64,000 bases of DNA from Mytilisepta virgata (lineage: Eukaryota; Mollusca; Bivalvia; Mytilida; Mytilidae): assembly GCA_028015205.1 (NCBI GenBank), contig CM051508.1, positions 17,688,001 through 17,752,000 on the forward strand. Reading direction: 5' to 3'. Of the stretch, positions 1-13,500 are shown piece by piece (within the stretch, counting starts at the first letter, position 1; each line of letters starts with the position of its first letter). The notes beneath the pieces are model-generated. The model saw nothing but the letters and a program-made list of their open reading frames with translations. It was not told where the DNA came from and made no database searches. The position numbers were made by a program, and so were the translations under genes.

Positions 1-1149
1 CATTTTACACAACCACATTATGGATAACTTTGTCATTATAAAATGAAAAATCATTTAAATTTAAAATTATTAAGATTGCTAAAGTTTCCAAAATACGGAT
101 CGAGAGAGTAGATTCGAGAAAAGTAGTCGACAAGTGCAACATTAAACTAATGGCAGAAGAATGGTTTAATTGCACATACTTACATAAAAGCTGCACAGAA
201 CTGAAACTAATATATAAGAACTATATTAATATATTAATATATTGCATTAATGATCCTTTTGTCCTTTTATACGCATCAGGATTATCATTTTAGAGTAAAT
301 CGTTTCTGTTAGTATTCAAGAAAACCAACCGGGTTTTTGATTTCTTTAATTAAAATGAAAATTTTAAGTTTTCCTTAAGAACAAGTCGTTAGGGATTTGA
401 AAATTATGTTTAAAGAAGTCACAGGAAATCTGAAGTCAACATGAATTACTATTGGGCAACGATATTTTACTACTACAGTCAGTTGTTGCGGTAATGTTCT
501 GTGAGTTAATGTAAAGCGTCAGATTATTCCACAGATGTACTGAAAACTTGTTAATAATATGAATAGTGCTTGGTTTGGTTTAACTTCAATCCTTCGCATA
601 TAATATTTTCCATATGCCTACATTGTTTAGAGGTGTTTGGAATTGTATTGATTATACATTGATACATGTATTACTTCATCCAAAACTTTCAGAAAAGGTT
701 ATACTAGTAACAGTTTTAATAAATTGCTGATGTGTCATAACGGATCTTTTGTAATCTTGTTAATTTTCAAATCACTGGCTTTATTCATTACAAAACGTAG
801 CATTAAAATTTCATGAACGTAAAATATTGTATATAAAGGCACTAAAGTGAATACATTGTCAGACTGTTCCAGAATGAACCGAAAGCACATACAGTTTCTC
901 TGGGACTAAGATTCAATCGGCAATTATGTTATTTCTTCTCTGTTTAGTTACCAAATTTACTTACCTGTACTACACAGGCCTATGAACCATACAAGGGTTT
1001 GTTTTTTGGGGGGTTTTTTTCGTTATGTTTTGATCTTCGGAGTTACGTTATTAAAGGATCTATTCAATTTACAACAAAACTTGATGTGCAAGTTTCATTA
1101 TTTTTTTTTAATTAAATTAAAGAATAATATACATTTTGTGATAATGTAG
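1..1149. other. AT-rich noncoding stretch
   Basis: No convincing exon, RNA gene or repeat boundary seen on either strand. If the downstream exon candidate is real this is part of its upstream intron. Confidence 0.5.
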
Positions 1150-1234
1150 CCAGCATATCCAAAATGTCCAGCACCAAAGTATCCAGGATATCAAACAGAA
1201 TATCCAACAAACTATCCGGCACCAAAGTATCTAG
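1150..1234 (+). CDS. Candidate exon of a Tyr/Pro/Lys-rich protein (partial gene)
   Basis: Read in phase 0 this 85-nt segment gives 28 residues dominated by Pro, Tyr and Lys, with the unit PAPKY occurring twice and spaced tyrosines (CPAPKYPGYQ, then EYPTNYPAPKYL). It follows an AG (1148-1149) and ends at a strong donor (G then GTAAGA). The composition is like extracellular structural or adhesive proteins of molluscs (foot, byssus or shell matrix type), which is inference only. A second frame is also open over this length, and the upstream pyrimidine tract is poor. Earlier exons would lie left of the window. Confidence 0.4.
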
Positions 1235-3519
1235 GTAAGATTTTTTAAATTATATTTTCAGTTTATCTTGATCCAGTAAAATTTTCATTTAGCTTTAAAT
1301 ACGAAATATCAATAAGTTTGATTTCACAAAGAATGCAAATTCTACATTATATCTGTCTCTGTTTGAAGAATATGCACTTAAGGCCTCGCACAATAACAAA
1401 TTACCTCAGATGTCAATATGATTATGATATTTAATTACATCATGATTAACAGTCTTTTATATGCTTTAGAAGAATTACGAGGATAACGACCATCGTTGTC
1501 TCCTTACCTTGCTTTCAGTGACTTTGAGCACTCGCTGTCTTGTGAATATTAGAGAATTCGAAGGCAACAAAACTGGGTTACCCCTAAAGCATATAGTTTG
1601 TGTGTGTTCCTACTCAGGAATACTTCTTTTGGTCGTATGTACTATTTAATTCTTTAGTTTTTTATCATTTTTTATTACAGGATGTACTGTTTTGTGTGTC
1701 TGAATACAGCTTAGGGTTAATGTTATTTATACCTTGTTCCTCTGTCTTCCTGTATTACGGTAGCGATATTATTCCAAATCATGGTCATTAAGAACATTCC
1801 ATAGCTGCGGTTTTGCGGTAAGGTCCAGTGTCTTTCCTGTACATGAAGTAACACCTTTGGTCTTAAACAATCATTTCTGTCTTGCTTAATCTTGATTGTA
1901 CTGATTTTTCAATTTCTTAAATTTCTGACAAGACAAAGGGAATATGTGATCAATCAGGACAAAATAATAATTACAGAAATACTAACAAAGCTAATAGTTT
2001 ACTTTGTGGTCATATTAAATTTTTTGATTTTTTAATTTAGGCTATATCAACACTTAAGAAACGTTTCTATACGTCAAAATATTGTTCCACCGTTGTGTTT
2101 TCGCAGTAAACAAGTGTGTCCATAGGAATATTGTTCGACCGTTGTGTTTTCGCAGTAAACAAGTGTCTCCCCAATCCCTGGCAAACGGTTGAAGATGTAA
2201 AGGTACTTCCTATTGACACAAATGTACATATAAATCTGGTTACTATGGAAAAAAATGTCAATGTGAGATCCTGTTCACTGTATATTTTTTTTTCTAATAC
2301 TTCTGTCGTGATTTTGAGAAATGAAACATACCAATAATTTGATTTAATTAAAATTTTCAAGAAAGGGACATTGCTCTTTTCTACAGAAAAATATTTTTAT
2401 TATATTCCATTTGGGAAATAAGTTACACCATCTCAAAGTCTCCATTTAGAAGATGCCTGTGCGGCTATACAGTTGCGACATTTTAGCATGCTCGTTTTTT
2501 ATATATGACATATAACTCCTTTGCAGTTGCAACAATATTCAAATGTCGTTACATATGCTTTACTTCAAGCAAAATAGATAAAATCTCCACAAAATAAAAA
2601 AGGGATATTGCAGTGAATTTAATTTACACGCTGTGAAAACGGTGTTCCGAATCATTTCAACAAACACCGCATGTAAATTCAAAAATCGTCAAGCTGATCC
2701 GTTGACGCTGTCATTTACTCATTGGTATGTGACGGGTGCACAGGAACAGGACATACGCACGATGACGTCGGTAAAATTACGCTTATCTTCGGATAACTAT
2801 TTGTTTCAACTTTGCTGTTAAATTTTGAATCAGTTATTTACCATCAGAAATACAATGCAAACGGTCGTACATGGATTTAACTTGCAGAGAAATATTGCAT
2901 CTCAAAAATCAAAGCAGAAAAAATTTCTTCGCTTAACCAATATTTTCGACATGTATGTGTAATTCGTCCCATTACCTTTCTTCATATTGAGATGATAATT
3001 TATTTTATATACTAAAAAGAAAGTAATTATTTATATCATATTAGGACATGCAGCATTGTATTCGACATTGTAACCTTGAAAGTGAAATTGGAATGTATGT
3101 CTTTTTGCAGTGCATGTAATTCTTCTGGAACATCTAAATGTTTCTTTATAACGAAAGTCAAAGTATTACATTATCTTTTGTGTCCAGATTTTCTTTCTGT
3201 GTGTGGGGAGGGGGGAGAGAGGTAGTCGCCACAAATAAATGTGATAGAATATGTGCAAGTTTTTCCTAAAAGTTTGACGAATGTTGACTGTTAGGGTGCA
3301 TGTATAATTATTTAATGTGCAAAGCATTGTAGATTCAGACAAATTAGATATGTGGGACATACCTAACCATACTTAAGTAACTGAACTGTATGATACTTTA
3401 CTGTATGAATGTTCTTTAGTATTTCAATCTAAGCATTTAGTATAAGTACATGATAGTTTTGTTTTCTGGTCTGATACCTTTGTTAAACTTACATGTAACG
3501 ATATCTTTCTGTTTTTCAG
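1235..3519. other. Probable intron of the Tyr/Pro/Lys-rich gene
   Basis: Holds a 49-bp tandem duplication at about 2080-2175 (unit containing TTGTGTTTTCGCAGTAAACA). Open frames of 60-97 codons occur on both strands here, overlap each other, and show no protein-like pattern. Confidence 0.5.
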
Positions 3520-3539
3520 AAAAAGTATATGGCAGATAG
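3520..3539 (+). CDS. Candidate terminal exon of the Tyr/Pro/Lys-rich gene
   Basis: A strong acceptor (ATCTTTCTGTTTTTCAG ending 3519) opens a short coding end. Joined to the phase-1 end of the exon at 1150-1234 it adds EKVYGR and stops at TAG 3537-3539. AATAAA follows at 3572-3577. Phase match, acceptor strength and the nearby polyadenylation signal support it; its tiny coding size does not. Confidence 0.4.
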
Positions 3540-3571
3540 AGATATTAGATATCATCATTGTCTTTGAAAAC

Positions 3572-3577
3572 AATAAA
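3572..3577 (+). promoter_or_regulatory. Polyadenylation signal of the candidate Tyr/Pro/Lys-rich gene
   Basis: AATAAA lies 33 bases after the proposed stop codon. A run of 24 T follows at 3595-3618. Confidence 0.4.
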
Positions 3578-3594
3578 ATAAGATATGTAGAGGG

Positions 3595-3618
3595 TTTTTT
3601 TTTTTTTTTTTTTTTTTT
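3595..3618 (+). repeat. Poly-T tract (24 T)
   Basis: Uninterrupted run of T just after the proposed polyadenylation signal. Confidence 0.9.
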
Positions 3619-3739
3619 GTTATAGAAAATCTTCTGTAGTTTGTTCAGTCTTATAACATTAAGTAATTAACTAAATATATGACATAGAATGGTGCAGGAA
3701 CTGTTTATCCATCAGGACCGCCTTAGTTCACCCCATTAG

Positions 3740-4360
3740 TATGTCATTGAAAGAATTCTACAAGCATTTCTGCCTTGTCATTAGATCTTTATTTCTGTTG
3801 GAGGAGGACAAAAGAAGAAATTTTACACAAACATTACACCGATCACAATACAAGATCAGATAATTAAGTATTTCACCTCGAAATTGATACCAGGGGAAGG
3901 TTGAATACAAAACTTTACGACAAACGGGATGAATTTGACTTTCCAATCGTCAGCTTCCCATTTTTGAGCGGCAATATTCCAGAAGCGTCGGCGTATGGAG
4001 TTAAATTTCACAACTCATACGTTATTCTAGAGCTTGTGACATATACATTGACTTCCTGGACAGAGCCCGACTCCTGAAATAAAAGTTGCTCAGACAGGAG
4101 TATGTTGCTCCTAAGTTGGAGTCATCCTTATTAAAGTTTTATGGACGTCATCATGACTTGGTTGACAGGTATGAAAAAACCGTTCCCAAGTGAAAATGGA
4201 CCTGTTCTATTGATATTATCCCTTCCTCATACCGGATTTGACATGGGCAGCATGGCGGGTGTCCTGCACGAAGCATAGACTGCTTACTCTTCTGGGGCAC
4301 CTGAGTCTACCCCCGGTTTTTTTGGTGGGGTCCATGTTGTTCATATGTTTGTAGTTTTTA
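3740..4360 (+). pseudogene. Decayed 3' end of a retroelement polymerase gene with its tail
   Basis: Forward-frame segments match the C-terminus of a reverse-transcriptase family common in cnidarian and mollusc genomes, as I remember it: KLYDKRDEFDFPIVSFPFL, then NIPEASAYGV, then after a frame change QLIRYSRACDIY, and KFYGRHHDLVDRYE. The frame changes near 3998 and there are in-frame stops, so it is dead. The following part (about 4230-4350) holds the CTGCTTAC, CTTCTGGGGCACCTGAGTC and T-rich blocks also found at 13.7, 44.9 and 58.7 kb, which makes those copies probable 3' tails of the same family. An opposing frame at 3758-3946 is a shadow. Confidence 0.65.
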
Positions 4361-5910
4361 ATATTTTAATAGATGTAATTGTTTTGGTCTTGGCTTTGTT
4401 GTTCTCCGGAGATTGTCAGTTGTTTATATTTTTTCCTCCTTCGAATATCTCTTTGGTATTTCTTGAATTTACTTAAACAATAATGTTTAGATGTCAAATG
4501 AAATAAAAATATTGTCATATTTTGAAAGAGCACATAAAGGTTTTCTGGGAAACAGATGTCTTTCTTGCCCATTCCCCCGTTCCTAAAAATCAATTTAGAG
4601 CTACCTTACAGAAAATTTTTTTCACAATCAATTTAGATCTACCTTACAGAACAATTTCTGCACATATGGTTTGCAACATATAAATACTCAAATGTCTTTG
4701 AAAAATATTATAATGGGTTATCTATTATTTCATTTTTCATGACTTCAAGTTAAAATCTCCCATTTCATAACTTACCGGGTCCAATTTATATACATCTATA
4801 AGGGCTTGTAATAAAATTGGCCAATATTCTCTATTCATAAGTCCATTATCCCGCAAACTAATTCAGTAACAATAAAGCTAATGAAGAATTTCTTTGAAAA
4901 ATTGAGTGAATAATAAACGGGCATATAAAAAATCCACTCAAAATTGGAAAAGGCTGTGACTTATCAAAACCTTGTCATCTTTACATCATAACATGCATAA
5001 TGCTCTACATTAAAATTAATTTTGAAGAATTTTAAACAATCATTTTCAAGATATCTAAGACCATTCCTCCGTTTGATATCTTTCACTTACTTTAACTAGC
5101 TTTTTCCCTTAGGGACGATATTAAAAGATGGCTGAGGCACACTCAAAACTTAATTCATATATACGTTGTGTTGGATTGTGGCGGTTATGCCTAACACCCT
5201 GAAGTTTTGTTACCCGACATCTGGCTCAAGACCTGCAATGAACTTTGAACTGAGGGATACAAAAGAAGTCCATAAAAAAATATTATTGCACCATGATATA
5301 TGGACCTACTGTAACAAATCCAACCATGATAACTGAATAACTAGTGTTGTTTTAAGGCCGTCTTTACCTGAGGCATTTGTCAAAGAAAGTTTGAAAGGAT
5401 TAAATAAATAAAACCAAGATTTTTTTTTTCTACATGGAGAGCATGAAAGAGGTACATTTCGTTTTGCAGAAGGAGAATGTTTTACCATGGCTCGTGATTT
5501 ATAAAAAATTAGGAAAACACCGATATTTTAAATGGATATTTGTCAGTGTATGGCCATCGTTTTGAGCCATATCCTATGTCTCAACGAAACTTACAGACTT
5601 AATGGCAGCCTATTATTTCATGACTTCTGTAACATGAAAACAATTGCGTGTCTTGTCCCATCTATTGTTCAAAATTTAGCATGTCAAACGTCCTGTGGTC
5701 AGCTACTTAAAGGTAACCATTAATGTTGATGTATAATTCTGGTCTACCAAACAATATTTTCAATTTTAGTTGAGCGTGTCAAGGAAAATATATCTATGTG
5801 AATTAGCTTTTCTATCCTATATAAGTTCTGAAATCGATCTGGTATAGATTAAGTCGAAAAAATAAACCATTCAATTGATTTGGCTTTACTCCTTTTGGCC
5901 ATTTTTTTCT
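4361..5910. other. Noncoding stretch
   Basis: Two near copies of TCAATTTAGAGCTACCTTACAG-like sequence sit at about 4590 and 4627. Otherwise I see no gene, RNA or defined repeat. Confidence 0.4.
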
Positions 5911-8091
5911 CTTCCACGTTCTGAGTTGTTTTGGATTTTCAACATTTTATGCCTTCATGATCAAAAATCGACGAATTATGCACGTCTTGTGCATCAAAAG
6001 TGATATCAAAGAATGTTATCAAAATTTGTGTCACATAACATATATGTGTGGCCTTTGTGTTCATAATATCGATTAATTTGTGAATGTGGTTGTCGTTTTT
6101 TTTATTCTGAACCATGAATCTGTTTTAAACTTTTTAACGTTTAAAAGTTTTTTTTTCCACGGGTCGGTCCTAACCACGCGGTTAAATGGCTAAAAAACAT
6201 CTCAAGCTAGATCGAAAGCACGTTTTAAAATATTGTCAAAATGGCGGAACTGGAACAAATACGTTGCGTTTTTTTTCTACCTTCAACATATTTATAGCTT
6301 AAACATGTTTCAGATTGTTTTTAAACATTTACAAGTTTGAGTATAAAAAAAACAGGCCTTATGTTACATCGTTTACTCAAGAATTCAAGAGGTTTGTTTG
6401 TTTAAATGCTATATTTAGAACATAGTTATCAACCTATAACTTACGAAACTCAAGAATTGTGTAAGAGGATAATAATTAAAGTTGAACGTTCTTGTGGTAT
6501 CATATTCCATTTTGACCCCATACCATTGGGTAAAAATCGGCAAAAGAATACCGAAGCGAAAAAACAGGGGAACCGTCAATCAATTCGAAATCCATGGATA
6601 AGACAGTGTCACGAGATTTTAGCATTGAACAAATAAATAATTACCGTGTTGTTATGCACACGTGGTTGCGTTCTTCTTTTCCATTTAACGATCACTTCGT
6701 CATCTGATATTTTAATTGTTGATAAGGATCAAAATACATTTAAATACCCCCTTTGAAGTATATCTTTGTTTTACATAGCGTTCAGGTAATGACGTAGATT
6801 TTGTCTTTAGAAGTAGAGTACAATACATAAACGAGAATTATTTTGAAATATGTTTCGTTATTGAGATTAATCTTATGATTATGACGGAAGTTCCAAACTG
6901 TGGGATGTTATTTGATGGATAAAGTCTAATATTATGCATTATATTTGGATTAATGCAACTGATGGGGTGTTCAACTGTTTACATTATATACATATAGGGC
7001 AAAACACTAGATCGGTAAATTTGGATTGATATTTTACTGTTTTAACCATACATAATCTATACGCATCACAAAGCCACCAGAATGCACTATTGAGTATATC
7101 TGCGGGATTTTTTGTTGCCAACAAGGTAAGATATTGTTCAATACCTTGGTAGTCGTTAAAAAGCAATCCTTCATATAAATCGCACCTAATTTCTTGGTAT
7201 CAACATTTTTCTGGTAATAATATTTATTTGTGACACCAATAACGAAACTAGATGCATAACCGGGTCTGCGTCCTGCCTAAAACACTTTATTATATATATA
7301 TAGGTAACTGTAAAGTTCCGACGTTCAACATATTATCCAGTATAAAAACACAGATCCTCCTAGCGCGTTTAGATAGAGATAGAGGAAACCATATCGTTAG
7401 AAGAATGGCATGTATGATACGGAAATCGTGCCCCTTGACCGTAATTGTTTATGTGTTTAATGAATGTGCTATCTTTTCACGTTAAAGACCAATATTGTAG
7501 ATTTAAAAAAAAATATATTGCCCGCTAAAGAGAGCGAAGTTACTCGTCCCAAACCGAATCTCCCCATAATTCCACTGGCAGCGAAAGTTTGTTGTCCCTT
7601 TTGTTCTGTCCGTCCCCTATTTGTGGATTAATTGGTGTATTGTTGAACTGGCCCTCAGACTTATCAATCATCTACTATTTGCCGTTGAGAGTTAAGCAAA
7701 CAAAAACCAACCAGTAAGCCAATATCTTCCAATTTCTATTGTTATCTGTCCCCAAGTAGTAAATAAAATAGCTGTTTGGATTTCTAAATTGATAATAACG
7801 TGCAGAATATTTTCAGTCGGAATTGTTCCGCCTACCGATTCGCTTTTATATAATAAAGGACGGAAAGTTAAAAAGAAAAGCTATGTTGTACAAAAGCGCA
7901 ATAAATATTTATTAAAATTTCGAGCATCTCATAGAGTCTGGAAGAGATATTTTTTTATTTATGAATATCCATATACATTTTGGTCTGAAGGAAACATCAT
8001 TTATATACTACTATAATTCTGATTTTAAATAATTGAGTTAAAAAAATAAAATCCGGTATTTTCCATTTAAAAATGAACAACTATAAATGAA
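5911..8091 (+). repeat. Left copy of a ~2.1-kb diverged direct repeat
   Basis: Collinear with 61977-64000 along its whole length, with many blocks such as CTCCTAGCGCGTTTAGAT, GAGGAAACCATATCG and CTATAACTTACGAAAC. Differences include indels. Its first ~110 bp also match 37050-37162, so part is a dispersed repeat. No open frame is kept along the pair; only a short minus-strand stretch (LFNDYQGIEQYLTLL versus LFNDYKDIKHYLTFL) looks similar as protein. Confidence 0.75.
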
Positions 8092-10482
8092 CATTTCCCG
8101 TAAGTTGGTATTTAGTGGATTTTAAATTTTATCTTAACGTGCAACCATGATATCTTAATCCTTACAAGTATTACATGTACTAATATATACTCCACGATAC
8201 CAATGTTGATGCACAAGATTTGCACATTCAGTGCATAGAGACGACTCCGTTGTGCTTAATGTCTAAATGTTGAAAGTCGAAGCAATGGCATAAAAACTTT
8301 AAGAGCACAATAAAATAACCGACATAATTAAATAAATGTCACACCAATCTAAGAACAGAACTATGCACATTGGAAATATTAAAAAAAGAAATAACAACTT
8401 ACGTGGTGATACCTTAGTGACATGGAGTCAAGCATCAGATACATTCTTTTGTGAAAAAAAAATTAGCAATTTAAAACAAATTATGTTTTAAGTATTCTTC
8501 AATTATTATAGACTGACAAAAAATCACAGTACTATTGAACACATATAGGTGTACACATTCATCAAAGAAGTGACAGAAATTAATTAACGTGAAATAGCAT
8601 TATATGGGAAAATCACAAAACTGCAGTGAATGTTTCACAATTCCTTCCACAACAAAAAGTAGTTGCATCCTGTGTGACAAAATGGATTTAATATCAGTAA
8701 CGACTGTTATATTTTGGACATAAGATAGGAAAGGTGTTTAAACCGACATCTTCAGTGAGATTTAAATCATATTTACTCAGTTGACACATGTCGCAATGAT
8801 AGTACAAAATGTTCACAATTTCGTAGATTTACGACTCATCAGATGCCACATCAAAACATAATTCAAACGGCATAATCACCTAAGGACAGAGCTACTCCTT
8901 TATTTTGCACAAAAAAATTATAAGAGGTACCTAATATAAGGGACTAGTATTCTCATCTGTAAAATTGCCAATGTGGATTTTAAAAATCCTTTAGAGACAG
9001 TGGTTTGCAATAAAAATGTGTCTTTTAAAGCCGGCTTGACGTTAAAAATTTCAATATTAAGTATTTCTAGATACTTAAAGCTAAGTTGTCAGTTTTAGTC
9101 CATACATTTTGAAATGTGGTTAAAGTACATGAATTGCTAAAATCAAACATGAAAAAGCACAATATTCTTAATAAAATCTTAAAGCCCAATGGACAGAATT
9201 CATTGATATATCTAAATTAATGAATAGAGTGACAAGCATTAACGTGGCAAATGAAATAAGAATTTCGAAAATTATACACAAAGTATTCTTTTATATCTTT
9301 TGTAACAGTCTAGATTTAAATGTAAAGTATTGATAAGTATATTATTGTTCTTTACTTTTGATGCATAAAAGGTGTTTAAATAATATACTTTGTAATATAA
9401 TTACCTTAATGTGAGACGTTGTCACCAAGATGACCTTGGCATAAAAACAAATCATCGTGTACATTTGTTCGTTTCTAATTCAAACATTATTTTTCGTGTA
9501 TAAATTACAATAAATGTGTATGTCGACAGACACTGAAATGTGTTGATGATTCTAGACTGCATTGCTAATTTTCACATATTTACATATAATGCGCTCTTAC
9601 ACAGCATACAATGGGGACATTAATTTCGGAATAAACTAATACTATTTCATGCATGCATCCTTTGCAAAGATATACTTCTTTGACAATTTTATAGTTTAAA
9701 CCAGACAAATGCAGTTGGAATCGACAGCTGTCCAAGCATTCCCCCACATATTGTATCCAACCTTAATCCCTTGTACAATAATAATATTGTTTAATACTTC
9801 TTCTAACTATTCCCAGTCTGATTTTCATATCCAAACCTTACAAGATTGACAAAAGGAAATGGATTTTATTTACATTCCCAAAAAAGAAGAGTAAAGCATT
9901 TATTTTTTTAAATTCTCTGTCTGCGTGCTGTATTACAACCACGTACGTCGTTTGATTGACGATATTCAATTATACTGATTAGGATGTGTTGTACCGTGTG
10001 CTACTGTTTCCCCGAAGATGAAAGGGAAATCTATTCGGCTCTTTTTTCTCTCTTCTTTTTTTAATCAAGTTACAGTTTCAGTTAAAAAATATTTAAATGA
10101 ATTTCGAAGTAAACTAGTATGAACGATTAATACGTTAGAAATTGTTTATAGGGATTTTACAATTTGAGTAAAATTTGTTATATATTCGGACCATGGAAGG
10201 AAGGATTACCTGGGTATACTGACCTTCCTACAACAAGAACATGACAATTTTCTGTCAGAAATGATGTCTAACGTCAGGAGCTTGACTCAACATTTACGCC
10301 CTCAATTAGTGATTATGTCTTGTTATGACGAGTTAACTAGTCTACTTAGCCACCAAAAAAAAACAGAAAATCATATCTTCAAAATTAACATGTATATATA
10401 TTTAACTAATTTTGACTTATACATATCATGTATTACGAAATACAGATGAGAATACTTACCATCATTAATTTTCTACTTTCAG
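8092..10482. other. Upstream region of the receptor gene
   Basis: AT-rich and without a recognisable exon. The promoter and any noncoding first exon of the receptor should lie here, but I cannot point to a convincing TATA box or donor site. Confidence 0.4.
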
Positions 10483-10496
10483 TCAAATATTAGAAA

Positions 10497-10566
10497 ATGT
10501 TGCATCCAAAACAGGCAAAGACAGTATCATCTATATTACTGTGGGTGATTGTATTACAAGGAGATT
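10497..10566 (+). CDS. Receptor exon 1: start codon and signal peptide
   Basis: ATG at 10497 opens a peptide with a short polar, basic N-terminus and a hydrophobic core (SSILLWVIVLQG), a typical signal peptide of about 22-24 residues. The donor GTAAGT follows 10566, splitting a codon after its first base (phase 1). Joined to the next exon the split codon is Cys, giving a mature N-terminus near Gln-Ile-Phe. A good acceptor (pyrimidine run then CAG ending 10482) lies only 14 bases upstream of the ATG, so the 5' UTR is probably interrupted by an intron and the promoter lies further left; I could not place the noncoding first exon. Confidence 0.8.
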
Positions 10567-13500
10567 GTAAGTACTCAAGGTAGCTTTTTATCATTAATGT
10601 ACTACCAATTCTCTTTTGAACTAAAATCTTGCTAAATTTTATACTTTAAATGATAGCATTCGGTACGTCTTGTATTGTTCTTGTAATCGGAATTCCTTTC
10701 AATACAATATGGGTTTTATAATAAAAGTCATACAGCAATAAACAAACAAAATTCCAGCATTATGTTCTTTTGTTGTAACACCGAATTTTGAGATTCTATT
10801 ATAGATTTGAATAATTTGATAAATTGCACAACACATTACTTTAAATATGGAAATTATTGCGATGTTTTTATTATTGCGAATATGTCGGTCGGTTGAGGAC
10901 GGTAATAGCAAAAAACATACATTTTTAATGCATATTCTGATGTCCGATTTATTCTAGATTTGTCTCCTTTTGTTTAAATTTCTGGTCATTGACGGCACGT
11001 TTCGTGAAGTTCAACAAAGTCAATCCGGTGGAAGTCACAAATCGGTGAAGGCACATGAAATGTTACGACAGTGGGAACTCCGACAGCAATAACATACGTT
11101 TTTTTTTTTTTTTTTTTCACACAGCCAACGATCGCAATAATTAAATCTCGCAATTTTGCCTGGGATAGAATAATCGCATGAATAAGTACACGCGCAAATT
11201 TCCTGATTTACAGTACTATGTAGTAAATTACTTAACCTAGAAGCAAAAGAGATCAAAAATAACATCGTTTATAAGAAAAGAATGTACATATATTGTCTTA
11301 TTGTCTTAATGCACTTGGCCATTGGGAGCAAGACTTTGAAACAAGGGTTATAAGGTAGTCCTCTTTCGGAATTATATCTCATTATCTGAACTGACAAATA
11401 AGATAACTTAAACAGCCGAAATTATCTCCACATTGGACCCTCTGATAAAATTTATTACAAAATCTTTTTGTAATTAGGAAACCGCTCAGCTAGATGGGAC
11501 CAAACGTGGCAGCAATGGTCCTTATACATTGTGTACATGTAGTTGGTCCTCGTTCATAATTATGTCCGTTGACCTGGGCTGTCAACAAAGATGGCTGCCA
11601 CAGCCGAACTTATTTCGATATATGCAACTCAGGTGGGAAAATTCACAACAAACTCTTCCTGACTAAAATCACGTATATATTTGGATCCTAACTTAGCAGC
11701 AGTGGTCCTAAGATGATTAGCCCCTCGACGATCTCGTGATCGCATGCACGCGTCCAGTGCGGATAGATAAACAACAAAATGGATAGCAGTGTACTTCTCC
11801 AACGGATTCTAGGAGTAAGATCAAAGGAATGCATGGTCGGATCGGAGTCAGTTCAATGTGTTCGGGTCTGATGATTCAATGTACCTCGTTCTGCAGACTA
11901 TTTCCTCGTGACCTAGCTGAACTTGTTTATCATAGGATCCTTAGGGAACGTTCATTTAAAAATCATCTTGTCTGAATCAACTTTGCCAATTGCCAATTTA
12001 AAGTCAATATAAAAAAACATGTTTTAAAAATATCTTCTTGTATTGTAGCAAAGGACCCTTAAAAGCCTCCTGTCGGAATTATAACTCATATCATTAAATT
12101 ATTACAAAGCGGCAAATAAAACAGATTTTATTTTTTATTTTTTCTTACATAGAATGCAGTTTAACAAATATTAACATTTACATGTTGACGATCGAATATC
12201 AAACAAGTATCCATTCACCCCAATTACATACCAAGTATCCTTTGAGCTATAGTAATAAAAAACCAAAACTAAACGTGTAACCCTTTTTATACCAAATTTC
12301 TTTTTATTCATTTTTTCTGTTAATAAATATTTAAGAAAAAAATGATGTGAGAATATATATACAAATAAAAAGTAATAACCAACTTTCGAACTTACTAGAT
12401 GTTGGACAGATAATAAATTAACGATACAATGCAAACTAAAAAATAAATAAACGTCTAAAAAGTTGCAAAAAAAAACATCAAAATATAACAAATAAAATTT
12501 TGAATTATTTAAACGTTAATTGTATAATTCGTCAAAACACATACAGTACCACAATAATTAATGAATTCCAACAACTCTAAATACACTATGGAATTTATTA
12601 TAATTCTTTCCTTTGTATTTTGTCTTGTTTAAGATAATTACTCCTTTTTTAAAGTTGGAAAACAAGGATTTGTTCTACTTTCCTTGGAATGGTCTACCTA
12701 CTAATTTTGTAGGTTTCTTATCTTTGTGGTTAATCAAAACTTATTCCAATAATAGTTTTAAACACTACTAGGCAAAAACCCAGTGCAATCACGGTAATCA
12801 GAAAGATAGACTATATTTGCGTACCCTCTGGACAAAATACCCGCCATTTTCGGAAGCACAGATATTTATTTCTTGTAAAGCGACTATAGTACTATAGTAA
12901 AGGTTTTGATTTTCCATGAATAATTCATAGACTTATCAAATTAAATATGTCGGAACGAAATATATTGCCTTGCATTTAATAATCTTCTGTTATTTCATAT
13001 ACATTGTATCTTCAGTTAGTCCTACGATTATTATCTTGTTGCAAATGAAGATAGCTTAGCATGAACAAGAGCAGGGTGATTCCGTTTTTAAATTCCACAG
13101 CATATATTACTACATAATATGATACGATTGATTACAGTCGATTTGAGTAAAAATCTAAGTTAACGTATGAACTATCTTCTTTTTTCTTACAGGTCAAATA
13201 TTTACCATTGACAAGCCGATAGTTAATTATGGGGAAGATTTGACGTTGTTTTGTAATGTAGACAATTGTTGTCGTACGACATCAGGATGGGAAAAATGGA
13301 TACCTGAAATAAAACCAATTATATTTGATATAAGAGGTGTTGATTTTACTGCCTCATCTAAGTACACAGGAATGGTTAGACAAGGTGGATACACATTGAC
13401 TATTCGAAATCTGACAAAGGATGATATTAATATTGGTTATTCATGTTTGTATGGCTTCAAAAGAAGTGTTATAAAACTCTTAACTACCGATGACGTGTTT

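Noticed and set aside
7252..7485. Small gene inside the left 2-kb repeat
   Set aside because: The matching place in the right copy (about 63210) has stops and indels, so the frame is not conserved.
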